A model generated the notes under the pieces. It was given only the letters and a program-made list of their open reading frames with translations. It searched no databases and was not told where the DNA came from. The translations under genes and the position numbers were made by a program. Below are positions 1 to 7,357 of a stretch of DNA of 32,396 nt, piece by piece. The stretch is from Thermoflexus hugenholtzii JAD2 (lineage in GTDB: Bacteria; Chloroflexota; Anaerolineae; J036; Brachytrichaceae): positions 1-32,396 of the forward strand of contig CAMDWA010000037.1 in NCBI GenBank assembly GCA_945877855.1. Reading direction: 5' to 3'. How positions within the stretch are numbered: the first letter of the stretch is position 1; every line of letters starts with the position of its first letter.

Positions 1-627
1 CAGTTTTTTTTCTGACAATTGTTGCACCCATGCATTTGCTGGTGCTAAATCGGTTTTTAGGGCTACCCATGATTCAGCCATGCTAAATTGGGGTGATCCT
101 GCGGCCCATTTCTTAACGGCTTCGGCATAATGGGCGCGGTTGCGCCGATAATGCAGATCATCTTTGACATTGCCATAGACCTGACCAGCAGTATTGCTAA
201 CAGTGGTGCTGGCTTTGTTTGCAATATTACTCACCTTGCCTGAGGTATTTTGAGCCACTTGGCTGACATGGGTTTTGGTTTTATCTGCCAATTCCCCCGC
301 TTTCGTTGCCGTCACCTGGGCGGTTGCTTTGGCTTGGTTTTTTGCTTTATCGGCGATTGCGCCTGCTTTATCTGAGGTGTTGTGAACTGCTGTCTCAGCT
401 TGATTTTTGGCCTTAGATGCTAAAACCTTCACTCGCGTTTTTGTGTTGTCTGCGATTTCGCCTGCTTTGCGGGTCGTTTTGTGGGCGATATTGCTGGCTG
501 TATGTTGAATTTTGTTGGTAATGCGGGTGAAAATGTTGCGTCGGGCGGGTTTTAGATCTTGATTGATCTCGCTTGCATTTTCAATGACATCTTCACTGCC
601 GGGAACGATACTGATAGTTGCGCTCAT
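1..627 (-). CDS. LEA-like / apolipoprotein-like helical repeat protein, partial (3' end off the window)
   Basis: The frame is open from an ATG at 627 to the left edge: 209 codons without a stop. AGAGG at 637-641 (read on the minus strand) lies 9 nt before the ATG. After about 30 residues come degenerate repeats of about 11 residues rich in Ala, Lys, Asn and Thr, with units such as KAGEIADNTK, KAGAIADKAKNQA and KAGELADKTK. These resemble group 3 LEA or apolipoprotein-like amphipathic helices. At about residue 155 the pattern ends and a less repetitive segment with aromatic residues begins (DDLHYRRNRAHYAEAVKKW). No signal peptide or membrane segment is visible, so a cytoplasmic or surface-associating helical protein is inferred. 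LEA-like proteins are linked to desiccation or membrane protection in general; that role here is a guess. The C-terminus is not seen. Confidence 0.75.
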   Translation of the reverse strand, partial: MSATISIVPGSEDVIENASEINQDLKPARRNIFTRITNKIQHTASNIAHKTTRKAGEIADNTKTRVKVLASKAKNQAETAVHNTSDKAGAIADKAKNQAKATAQVTATKAGELADKTKTHVSQVAQNTSGKVSNIANKASTTVSNTAGQVYGNVKDDLHYRRNRAHYAEAVKKWAAGSPQFSMAESWVALKTDLAPANAWVQQLSEKKL

Positions 628-714
628 TTTATTTTTCCTCTTATTATTTTGTTATTTATTGAGATGTTAGGCTACTCAATAAAAATAAATACCAGAATCA
701 GCCTGTAAAACCAT

Positions 715-793
715 CTGCGATTTTTTGCCTTTTCTGCGTCGCCGCGATCTAATTTTTGTGGATCATGGAGATGCGAAAAAGGCAGAAGCGCAG
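715..793. repeat. imperfect inverted repeat between the LEA-like gene and the pentapeptide operon
   Basis: A left arm around 715-740 and a right arm around 770-793 are imperfect reverse complements, sharing a TGCCTTTT core and a CTGCG end, with about 29 nt between. It lies just past the stop of the minus-strand pentapeptide gene, so it may act as a transcription terminator for that operon. The pairing is interrupted and there is no clean T-tract, so this is weak. Confidence 0.35.
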
Positions 794-815
794 AAGGTTA
801 TTTTCCTGAATCGCC

Positions 816-2069
816 TTACTGTTTTTCGGCTGCATGTTTAGGCTGAAAGCCATCGGGAAACAATGTATTTTCGTTATACACAACACCATCAAGATTCACA
901 CTTTTTTCTACGAGTTTATCGTTGATGATATAAACTGCTTTTAGTTTGGCCGTGCGTAAATCAACATTTGCCATCACGACCCCGTTTAAGTCTTGTCCCG
1001 CCAAATTTGTCTCATTAAATTTAGCGCCCAGAAAATTTACACCTTTTATCGAAGCGGTCACGAAATGATTTTTGTCTTTATCACCCATCACTTGGCCAAA
1101 GGTGCTGTAACTTAAATCTGCCCCTTGAAAACCTGCACCAGCAAAAAAAGCACCAGCCAAGTTTGTATTTACCAAAATTGCATCATTTAACATCGCACCT
1201 GTCAGGGTTGCATTGACGAGTTTTGCCCCTGTTAGATCAGTTTTGCGCATCAGAGTTCCATCCAACTCACTCGAACCGAGGTTTGCCCCACCCAAATTTG
1301 CGCCGTCAAAGTTGGCTGCTGCTGCTTTGGTGCTTTTAAATACGGCACCGCGTAGATCGGCGTTTTGCAAGTCAGCATGTCTTAGGTTTGCACTGGTAAA
1401 GTTTGCCCCATTTAAGATGGCATTGCGAAAATGGCTGCTCGATAGGTCGGTTTGAATAAAACTCGCCCCAGCCAAATTTTGGTCTTCTAAATTGATGTTA
1501 ATCATCCGAGCTTCATCAAAGCTAGCGGCAATCAGGTTGCTTTGTTTGAAAATTGCACCAGTTAAGACTGCGCCGCGTAGATTTGCACCACTTAAATTCG
1601 CGCCCGTAAAATTAGTCCCAATCAATACCGCATTGCGCAAATTCGCACCCGTTAGGTTGGCGTTGCTAAAATCGGCCCCCACAAATTGGCTGCCTTCGAG
1701 CGTAGCGAGGGTCAAATTGGCCCCGCTCATATTTGCGCGATTGAAGTTTGCGCGTGTCAAAGATGATTTAATGAGGTTGGCCCCTTCTAGTTTAACGCCT
1801 TTTAGGTCGCGTCCAACCATCAAGATGCCAAAACAATTGGGCGGGCAATCTGCACTAATTCTAAAATCTTGTTTACATGCGACCAATAAGCATAACAGCA
1901 AGATGCAAGCAAATCGTGTTGATGTCAAATACAATCTATTGCTAAACTGATGTATCGGTTTAGCAATAGGCTGTAGCATCGAGGGGGTATGAGATCGCGT
2001 GTCCAATCTTTCAATGTTATGGTTTGAATGATTGACCATGTTACTTGCACTTGAGGTTGTATTTTTCAT
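816..2069 (-). CDS. pentapeptide-repeat lipoprotein (second of a tandem pair)
   Basis: Most of the 417 residues, from about 80 onward, are A(D/N)LXX pentapeptide repeats (GANLTLATLEG, GADFSNANLTGANL and so on), which fold as a right-handed quadrilateral beta-helix. A hydrophobic stretch ends in LLVAC with Cys65, a lipobox, followed by a CPPNC pair. An n-region of about 50 residues is long, so Met31 (ATG at 1979) is a plausible true start. Neither start has a Shine-Dalgarno. The gene begins 14 nt after its paralogue and the two share the lipobox, a CxPxC motif and the repeat domain, so they look like a tandem duplication. It is probably a periplasmic or outer-surface lipoprotein. The molecular function of most pentapeptide proteins is unknown. 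Confidence 0.85.
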   Translation of the reverse strand: MKNTTSSASNMVNHSNHNIERLDTRSHTPSMLQPIAKPIHQFSNRLYLTSTRFACILLLCLLVACKQDFRISADCPPNCFGILMVGRDLKGVKLEGANLIKSSLTRANFNRANMSGANLTLATLEGSQFVGADFSNANLTGANLRNAVLIGTNFTGANLSGANLRGAVLTGAIFKQSNLIAASFDEARMININLEDQNLAGASFIQTDLSSSHFRNAILNGANFTSANLRHADLQNADLRGAVFKSTKAAAANFDGANLGGANLGSSELDGTLMRKTDLTGAKLVNATLTGAMLNDAILVNTNLAGAFFAGAGFQGADLSYSTFGQVMGDKDKNHFVTASIKGVNFLGAKFNETNLAGQDLNGVVMANVDLRTAKLKAVYIINDKLVEKSVNLDGVVYNENTLFPDGFQPKHAAEKQ

Positions 2070-2083
2070 GCTTGATTCGCAAG

Positions 2084-3040
2084 TTATTTCACAAAAATAA
2101 CCCCGGGTGGGATCACGAAGTTAAGTGGCCATTGTGTGAGGCTATCGTAAATGGCCCCGCGCAGATCGCAATGGACGTTAAGGCTGGCCAGTACTGCTGG
2201 ACGTAACTCTTTGAGTATAGGGTCAAATTCAGCATCTCCTAAATTAAATGTGTCAGGTTGTTTGCTGATATTCGACCCACGTAAATCTGTCCCACGTAAG
2301 TTTGCACCGTTTAATTTGCAGCCAGTCAGATCTACCCCGCGCAATTTGGCTTCGCTTAGATTTGCGCCCGATAGGTTGGCCCCGATCATCACCGACCCGT
2401 TTAATACAGCCCCGTGTAAGTTCGCCCCACTCAGATCGCTCAGGTTTAACCATGAGCCGCGCACATAACTATTTTCCATGATCACGCCTTTTAAATTGCC
2501 ATTGCTAAATGATGTGGCGCGTAACTCCATTTTGCTTAGGTTCGCTGCGTTTAGATTGGCTCCTTGCATATTGCTCGATTCTAATTTGCTGCCTGTGAGG
2601 TCTAAACCGCTTAAATCAGCATTGATAAAACTGACCGAGGATAAGTCTGCGCCTGTGATCGTCGCATTTGATAAATTAGCATTATCTAAATTTGCGCTGG
2701 AAAAATCAGTGTTGGTTAGATTGGCCCCACCCAGATTTGCCCCTCGCATATTGGCCCCGCGAAAGACAGCATTGCTCATATTCGTCCTTCGTAGGTCTGC
2801 GCTTGCTAAATTCGCCCCGTCTAGGCGGCTATTTGAAAAGTTAGCTTGATATAAGGTTGAGTTTCTTAAATTCGCTTCGATAAAATTTGTGTTTGCAAAA
2901 TCTCGATTATTAAGATTTTTATCAATTAAATTAACAAACATGCAATCTGGTTTGCACAAATTTTCTTTGGTTTCGGCGTTTGTGCATGCACTAATCACTA
3001 ACAGATAGCACAAAAACGGCAACAATCGTTTTAATTTCAT
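2084..3040 (-). CDS. pentapeptide-repeat lipoprotein (first of a tandem pair)
   Basis: The protein has 318 residues. It has a short lipoprotein signal (MKLKRLLPFL..., lipobox VISAC, Cys19), then CKPDC, then about 50 pentapeptide repeats (NLRNSTLYQANF, GANLASADLRRTN). Only the last 30 or so residues (DLRGAIYDSLTQWPLNF) leave the repeat; that type of ending, DGAIYNxxTxWP, is common in pentapeptide proteins. It starts 6 nt after the SPFH gene and ends 14 nt before its paralogue, so the three are probably one transcript. Export and lipid anchoring are inferred from the lipobox; a role with the membrane SPFH protein is inferred only from the operon. No Shine-Dalgarno is visible. Confidence 0.87.
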   Translation of the reverse strand: MKLKRLLPFLCYLLVISACTNAETKENLCKPDCMFVNLIDKNLNNRDFANTNFIEANLRNSTLYQANFSNSRLDGANLASADLRRTNMSNAVFRGANMRGANLGGANLTNTDFSSANLDNANLSNATITGADLSSVSFINADLSGLDLTGSKLESSNMQGANLNAANLSKMELRATSFSNGNLKGVIMENSYVRGSWLNLSDLSGANLHGAVLNGSVMIGANLSGANLSEAKLRGVDLTGCKLNGANLRGTDLRGSNISKQPDTFNLGDAEFDPILKELRPAVLASLNVHCDLRGAIYDSLTQWPLNFVIPPGVIFVK

Positions 3041-3046
3041 AGCGAT

Positions 3047-4174
3047 TTAAGGTGAAGGCACGGTTGATGTAATGAGTGGTGTTGTGGTCAAGGTGCTACT
3101 GGGTGCAATGCGTGGCGTTGATATGGTTGCTGTGTTTGCCGTCACAGGGTCATCTAACAAAGGTAAATTCATAAAAAATGGTGCATTGTTGGGCACTATC
3201 ATCACCCGTAATTGAGGTGAGAGTTTATCGATATAACGATAACTCAGTAAGGTTCGATTGCTCTGCAGCGTATTTGAAATAACAGTAAGTGCGTTTGCTT
3301 CTGATTCTGCACGGATTCTGACGGCATCGGCATCGGCTCGGGCTAACGTTCTGATGCGATCCCCTTCATGTTCACTTCGTAAGGCATTTTCGAGCGCGAT
3401 TTGTTTTTGTTCAATAGAGGTTGCATATTCAGGTGTAAATGTAATACTACGTAGAATAAAACGCTCAAGTCCAAATCCTTTATCTTCTAGAGCTATCCTT
3501 AATTGCTGATTAATATCACGTTCTAAAGCCAATGATTTACTACTGTTGACTTCGGCGGCAGTATATTGCGAAACTTGGGTACGGATTAAGCCACGAGCGA
3601 TGGGTCTTAAAAAGTCTTGAACATAACGAGATTGCCATTCAATAGAGACACGAATAATTTGATCAGGTTCGACTTGGTAAATGATTGAGCAGTCGACCGA
3701 CACCTCTTGCCCATCAGCTGTGCGTGCTTTTACAGGGGTATCTGTGACATGTGCTGTGTTGATTGTCGTTTGCGTGATTTTGTTATTAGTGCTGTTATTA
3801 CGACTACTGGTTTCATATGGATTCGCAGTCATCTCATATATTTGCCATGCATAAGAATAACGATCCATTCGCTCTAAAAAAGGAAAAGTCCAATGTAAAC
3901 CAGATCGATAGACTTTGTTGTTGTAGCCTCCGGGGGACAATACAGAAACAACTACACCTAACTCGCTAGGCTCAAGAAAATTAATCCCTAGGCGAATGTA
4001 GCTAAAGATCCCTACAATGATTAAGGGGATTAGCATAACGGGTTTAAACGGTGCTTTAAGTGCAACGCCCCAACCTTTTTGTTTTGCTATTACCCCAACG
4101 TAGACTAGGATGATGATCAGAAGGCCGACGACTAGGACGGTATTGATAAAAGATAAGGTTTGTTCAAGAAGCAT
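3047..4174 (-). CDS. SPFH/Band 7 (prohibitin-like) membrane protein
   Basis: The protein has 375 residues. Two N-terminal hydrophobic segments (about 10-30 and 45-65) are followed by a Band 7 domain (about 70-300): an ELGVVVSVLSPGG start, the GLHWTFPFLERM segment, then TADGQEVSVDCSIIYQV. A charged helix rich in Ala, Arg and Glu follows (ALRSEHEGDRIRTLARADAD), as in prohibitins and HflK/C, and the C-terminus is Thr/Pro/Ser-rich. Such proteins form large membrane rings or microdomains that organise proteases or lipids. It is the first gene of an apparent operon with two pentapeptide lipoproteins. There is no FtsH or NfeD partner in the window. The ATG has no Shine-Dalgarno. Confidence 0.85.
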   Translation of the reverse strand: MLLEQTLSFINTVLVVGLLIIILVYVGVIAKQKGWGVALKAPFKPVMLIPLIIVGIFSYIRLGINFLEPSELGVVVSVLSPGGYNNKVYRSGLHWTFPFLERMDRYSYAWQIYEMTANPYETSSRNNSTNNKITQTTINTAHVTDTPVKARTADGQEVSVDCSIIYQVEPDQIIRVSIEWQSRYVQDFLRPIARGLIRTQVSQYTAAEVNSSKSLALERDINQQLRIALEDKGFGLERFILRSITFTPEYATSIEQKQIALENALRSEHEGDRIRTLARADADAVRIRAESEANALTVISNTLQSNRTLLSYRYIDKLSPQLRVMIVPNNAPFFMNLPLLDDPVTANTATISTPRIAPSSTLTTTPLITSTVPSP

Positions 4175-4308
4175 AATGACCTATAGGTGGTTATTACTGG
4201 ATTAAAAGCCGATTGGAAAAACCTTAACATATCCTCTGTTATAAAAAATGGGGTTTAACGAAGTTATATTAAAAAAGCTTCCACATTACAAGGTGAGCCA
4301 AAATGCGT

Positions 4309-4536
4309 TTAACTAGTCGTATTCCCCCACAATACAGCCTCGTTAAAAAACTTCACTCCAGCTGCCCAAGCATCCTTGCCAAGCTCAACCGTTGCGGGCA
4401 CAAGCCCACCAGCCCGTATGTCTGTGCGCAGGTGAAGCTTGTTGGGTGAGACTGTTGGGTTTGTTTCATTGGGTGAGACTGTTGGGTTTGTTTCATTTTG
4501 ATTTAGTGTATGGGTGTGAGTATTTGTAGTTTCCAT
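4309..4536 (-). CDS. small protein with an internal tandem repeat and an RTDIRAG motif
   Basis: A 75-residue protein starting at an ATG with GAGGA 7 nt upstream (minus-strand reading of 4544-4548), which supports translation. The N-terminus is polar (Thr, Asn, His) and holds two identical NETNPTVSP units. Then come KLHLRTDIRAGG and a more hydrophobic tail with AWAAGVKFFNEAVLWG. The motif LHLRTDIRAG matches LSIKTNIKAG in the small protein at 6844-7080, though the DNA differs. The bipartite layout (polar N-terminal part, short motif, variable tail) resembles a peptide precursor, but no modification enzyme or exporter is nearby, so this is speculative. A -10-like TATAAT lies on the minus strand at 4586-4591. 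I do not recognise the family. Confidence 0.6.
   Translation of the reverse strand: METTNTHTHTLNQNETNPTVSPNETNPTVSPNKLHLRTDIRAGGLVPATVELGKDAWAAGVKFFNEAVLWGNTTS
4444..4497. repeat. perfect 27-bp tandem duplication inside the small gene
   Basis: 4444-4470 and 4471-4497 are identical 27-mers. The unit is exactly 9 codons and encodes NETNPTVSP twice, so copy number can change without a frameshift. Confidence 0.9.
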
Positions 4537-4909
4537 TAGTTATTCCTCATCAATTATTTTTTTAATATTTTCGTAAGACTTGAGTATTATAAGACCTTTT
4601 GGAGAGTATAATACTATATTACATTTGGCAGGTTTTCACTTGTGTGTGATTAATTGATTAATTGATTGAGTGATTTAGTGTAATATAATAGCATACTTTG
4701 TTGTACATAAAATAACCATCTTACGGTAAAACAGTCAAAATAGTATTGTTCAATTATGAATTTGGACATAGGTTTTGAAATGTGTCAACTCGTTGACACA
4801 TTTCAATTTTGGTGGAATAATTAGATTATGTTTAGCGTAAGGTAATTATTTAAGAGTATATTTTATTTTATACAAACAAACGCGTTTAATTTTTTCAAGA
4901 GGAGTATTA
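4537..4909. other. AT-rich divergent intergenic region
   Basis: These 373 nt separate the small minus-strand gene from the ABC binding-protein gene. No gene is seen. Contents: a minus-strand TATAAT at 4586-4591, a short run of an 8-mer (TGATTAAT at 4647-4654 and 4655-4662, then a variant), the palindrome and promoter at 4775-4821, and the Shine-Dalgarno AAGAGGAG at 4897-4904. Confidence 0.6.
4775..4821 (+). promoter_or_regulatory. sigma-70-type promoter overlapped by a perfect palindrome (putative operator)
   Basis: 15-nt arms at 4775-4789 and 4792-4806 are exact reverse complements around a TC centre (core GTGTCAAC-TC-GTTGACAC). The right arm contains TTGACA (4793-4798). After 17 nt comes AATAAT (4816-4821), giving a consensus -35 and a one-mismatch -10. 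Transcription would start near 4828 with a leader of about 80 nt before the binding-protein gene. A protein bound to the palindrome would cover the -35, which suggests repression or activation. The regulator is not identified. Confidence 0.65.
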
Positions 4910-6721
4910 ATGAAGAGCAACCAATTTACAACCTTGCTTGGTCTGACCGCCGCAACCTCGTTGGTTTTAGCGGCTTGTGCGCCAAGCCCAACCCCAGCGC
5001 CAGCTAAGCCAGCGGAGCCAGCCAAACCCGCCGCCCCTGCTGCGACGACAGCCCCGGCGGCCCCAGCCACGAAACGTGGGAGTGGCGGCACATTTAAAAT
5101 TTTATATTGGCAGGCCCCCACCATCTTAAATTCTTATTTAGCCACTGGCGCAAAAGATTATGATGCATCGCGCCTTATTAGCGAGCCGATGGTGGCGGTT
5201 GGACCGGATGGTAATCTTGTCCCCGTCTTAGCGGTTGAAGTGCCGACTGAAGCCAACGGCGGTGTGGCTAAGGACAAAATGAGCATCACTTGGAAGATTA
5301 AGCCCGGTGTGAAATGGCATGATGGCACAGATTTGACTGTTGATGACTTTGAATTTAGCTATAAATATTGTGTTGAGAAGACCACAGGTTGTACTAACCT
5401 CAAAAACTTTGAGTCAGTTGATAAATTTGAAATAATTAATCCACTTTCGTTCAAAATCACCTTTAAAACTGCGACAACTTATCCTTGGCAGGCTTTTGTT
5501 GGGCAAAATGGCTATGTGCTGCAAAAGAAACAATTTGCCAATTGTATTGGTGAAAAAGCCAGCAAAGATGCAGATTGTCAAAAAGCAAATAATGCTGTAA
5601 TTGGCACAGGCCCCTATAAGCTCAGAGAGTTTAAGAGCGGCGACATCGTTACTTATGATGTGAATCCTAATTATCATATCGCTGATAAGCCATTCTTTAA
5701 AGAAGTGATTATGAAAGGCGGTGGCGATGCAACGAGTGCGGCTCGTGCTGTATTCCAAACTGGCGATGCTGATTATGGATGGAATTTGCAAATTGAATCT
5801 GCTGTTTTGGAAGAATTATTAAAGGGGGGTAAGGGTGAATTGAAGATTGCAACCGGCCCATCTACCGAGCGTATTATGTTCCAAACCACCGATATTTCAC
5901 CTGAGGCCGGGGATAAACGTGGTGAGCTTGGCACGCAACATCCGTTTTTTAGCGATGTGAATGTGCGTAAAGCATTTAGCATTGTGATTGACCGCAAGGT
6001 CATGGTTGAAAGCTTATATGGATCGGCGGGAACGCCGACTTGTGAATTGCTTACTTGGTTGCCTTATCTTGAATCAGATAAATTTCATGGTGGACGTAAT
6101 AATTGTGTCAAGCCAGATTTTGACCAAGCGAACAAACTTTTAGATGATGCGGGTTGGAAAAAAGGTGCCGATGGCATCCGTGAGAAGGGTGGTAAGAAGA
6201 TGAAGGTGCTCTTTCAGACCAGTGCAAATGCCTTACGTCAAAAAGAGCAGGCTTTGTTAAAAGATGCTTGGACAAAGTTGGGTATTGATGTTGAACTAAA
6301 GGCCGTTGATGCTGGTGTTTATTTCGGTGCAGGCCCTAGCAGCAATGATAATGTTAACAAGTTCTTTGCCGATGTCCAAATGTATACCAATGGCGCAACC
6401 ATCCCGGATGCGACTGCTTATATGTGTGGGATATCGAGTGAATCGGTCCCTCAAAAAGCCAATAGTTGGGCTGGCAACAACCACCCTCGTTATAAGAGCG
6501 CAGAGTACGACAAGTTATGTCAAGATATGAAGGCTGAACTTGACCCGGCTAAGGCGAAAGAAATCGCCTTAAAAATGAATGATTTACTTGTTGCAAAAGA
6601 CTATATTATGATACCGCTTGTTGCACGAGGGCTTGTTAGTGGCGCTGTTAAAGAACTGAAGGGTGTTAAACCGAATGCTTGGGATTCAGAACTGTGGAAT
6701 ATTGCGGATTGGAGTAAGTAA
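4910..6721 (+). CDS. ABC transporter substrate-binding lipoprotein, family 5 (peptide/nickel type)
   Basis: The protein has 603 residues. Its signal peptide ends in a lipobox VLAAC, followed by a linker of about 35 residues rich in Ala, Pro and Lys, typical of Chloroflexota lipoproteins. The SBP_bac_5 domain follows, with WKIKPGVKWHDGTDLTVDDF, GTGPYKLREF, and a FFSDVNVRKAFSIVIDRKVM region. This family captures oligopeptides or similar ligands for an ABC permease. No permease or ATPase gene is adjacent, so it must pair with components elsewhere. AAGAGGAG lies 5 nt before the ATG. It is probably monocistronic: promoter and palindrome at 4775-4821, terminator at 6745-6782. The exact ligand cannot be told. 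Confidence 0.93.
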   Translation: MKSNQFTTLLGLTAATSLVLAACAPSPTPAPAKPAEPAKPAAPAATTAPAAPATKRGSGGTFKILYWQAPTILNSYLATGAKDYDASRLISEPMVAVGPDGNLVPVLAVEVPTEANGGVAKDKMSITWKIKPGVKWHDGTDLTVDDFEFSYKYCVEKTTGCTNLKNFESVDKFEIINPLSFKITFKTATTYPWQAFVGQNGYVLQKKQFANCIGEKASKDADCQKANNAVIGTGPYKLREFKSGDIVTYDVNPNYHIADKPFFKEVIMKGGGDATSAARAVFQTGDADYGWNLQIESAVLEELLKGGKGELKIATGPSTERIMFQTTDISPEAGDKRGELGTQHPFFSDVNVRKAFSIVIDRKVMVESLYGSAGTPTCELLTWLPYLESDKFHGGRNNCVKPDFDQANKLLDDAGWKKGADGIREKGGKKMKVLFQTSANALRQKEQALLKDAWTKLGIDVELKAVDAGVYFGAGPSSNDNVNKFFADVQMYTNGATIPDATAYMCGISSESVPQKANSWAGNNHPRYKSAEYDKLCQDMKAELDPAKAKEIALKMNDLLVAKDYIMIPLVARGLVSGAVKELKGVKPNAWDSELWNIADWSK

Positions 6722-6744
6722 CTAAACGAAATTAAGACTGGTTG

Positions 6745-6782
6745 AAAAATACGGAGAATGCATTCATTCTCCGTATTTTTTT
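6745..6782. terminator. bidirectional intrinsic terminator
   Basis: Arms 6745-6760 and 6765-6780 pair perfectly (core ATACGGAGAATG / CATTCTCCGTAT) around a CATT loop. The plus strand ends in a run of T and the minus strand also has five T. It sits between the convergent binding-protein gene (+) and the small gene at 6844-7080 (-). Confidence 0.9.
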
Positions 6783-6843
6783 GTCTTCTGGCGATGAAAT
6801 TTGTGGCTGCCAAAACCAGCATAAAAATACGATCTTTGCGTGC

Positions 6844-7080
6844 TTAAGCTATATTATTTGATTGTGTGACAGGGCCGACACTAGGCTGCGTGTGCGTGAA
6901 GTCGCCAAGACCCGCTAATGGATTACCGGCCTTTATATTGGTTTTAATCGACAATCGCGTTTTTTGCAAGACCCTCTTATCACTTTTAACCTCGGCTTCT
7001 TTGCCTACGAGTTCGCTGGTGGTGTTATTAGATGTATTCATGTAATGTGAGTTATGTTGTGAGTTATCGAGCTGTATCAT
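6844..7080 (-). CDS. small protein with a KTNIKAG motif
   Basis: A 78-residue protein; Met14 (ATG at 7041) is an alternative start. No Shine-Dalgarno is seen at either. The N-terminal half is polar (MNTSNNTTSE...), then RLSIKTNIKAG, then a Gly/Pro/Thr tail ending QSNNIA. The motif aligns with LHLRTDIRAG of the small protein at 4309-4536; both genes are on the minus strand, one on each side of the binding-protein gene, and both have N/T-rich beginnings. That two otherwise different small reading frames share this motif argues that both are real. The function is unknown. A peptide-precursor role is possible but not shown. Confidence 0.5.
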   Translation of the reverse strand: MIQLDNSQHNSHYMNTSNNTTSELVGKEAEVKSDKRVLQKTRLSIKTNIKAGNPLAGLGDFTHTQPSVGPVTQSNNIA

Positions 7081-7115
7081 TATCAGTTGGGTGATGATAC
7101 AGCTGATGCATAGAT

Positions 7116-7276
7116 TACAGTACCTTCGCCATCTCGCCCGTGAATTTCACGGTCTAAAAATTTCAAACGCGCTAAAGCGCGTTCTCCGCACTCTTAATGC
7201 GTTTTAACGCATTTGTTTGTTTCAGACCGTGAATTTATTCACGGGCAGGCAATCGCAAATTGGCGAAGGTATTGTA
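7116..7276. repeat. large nested inverted repeat (MITE- or BIME-like)
   Basis: Outer arms 7116-7131 and 7261-7276 match at 15 of 16 positions (TACAGTACCTTCGCCA against TGGCGAAGGTATTGTA). Inside, 7136-7155 pairs with 7224-7246 (GCCCGTGAA...CACGGTCT), and each of those arms is itself a small palindrome. The centre holds two more hairpins, ACGCGC-TAAA-GCGCGT near 7168-7182 and AATGCGT-TTTA-ACGCATT at 7196-7213. The whole 161-nt block can fold as one long stem or as four small hairpins. No gene is credible in it. It lies about 80 nt upstream of selD. Confidence 0.8.
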
Positions 7277-7320
7277 GATTAAGGCTAGTCAAAGCTATTG
7301 TCTGTGATCACTGGCTCATC

Positions 7321-7349
7321 TTGTCATCCCCAAGAACCTGTGGCAAAAT
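7321..7349 (+). promoter_or_regulatory. putative selD promoter (leaderless)
   Basis: TTGTCA at 7321-7326, a 17-nt spacer, then CAAAAT at 7344-7349, 8 nt before the selD ATG at 7358. The spacing implies transcription begins at or very near the start codon, in line with the absence of a Shine-Dalgarno. Confidence 0.5.
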
Positions 7350-7357
7350 ACCCGCCC

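Noticed and set aside
1213..2849. Long plus-strand open frames opposite the pentapeptide genes
   Set aside because: They mirror the five-codon repeat on the minus strand; they are rich in Ala, Pro, Lys and Arg and show no domain or start signal.
816..3040. Regularly spaced repeats in 816-3040 as a CRISPR array
   Set aside because: The 15-nt periodicity is in frame and encodes pentapeptides; there are no spacers or conserved repeats of CRISPR size.
4647..4670. Three 8-mer repeats as replication iterons
   Set aside because: There are too few copies, one is divergent, and no replication gene or DnaA boxes are nearby.
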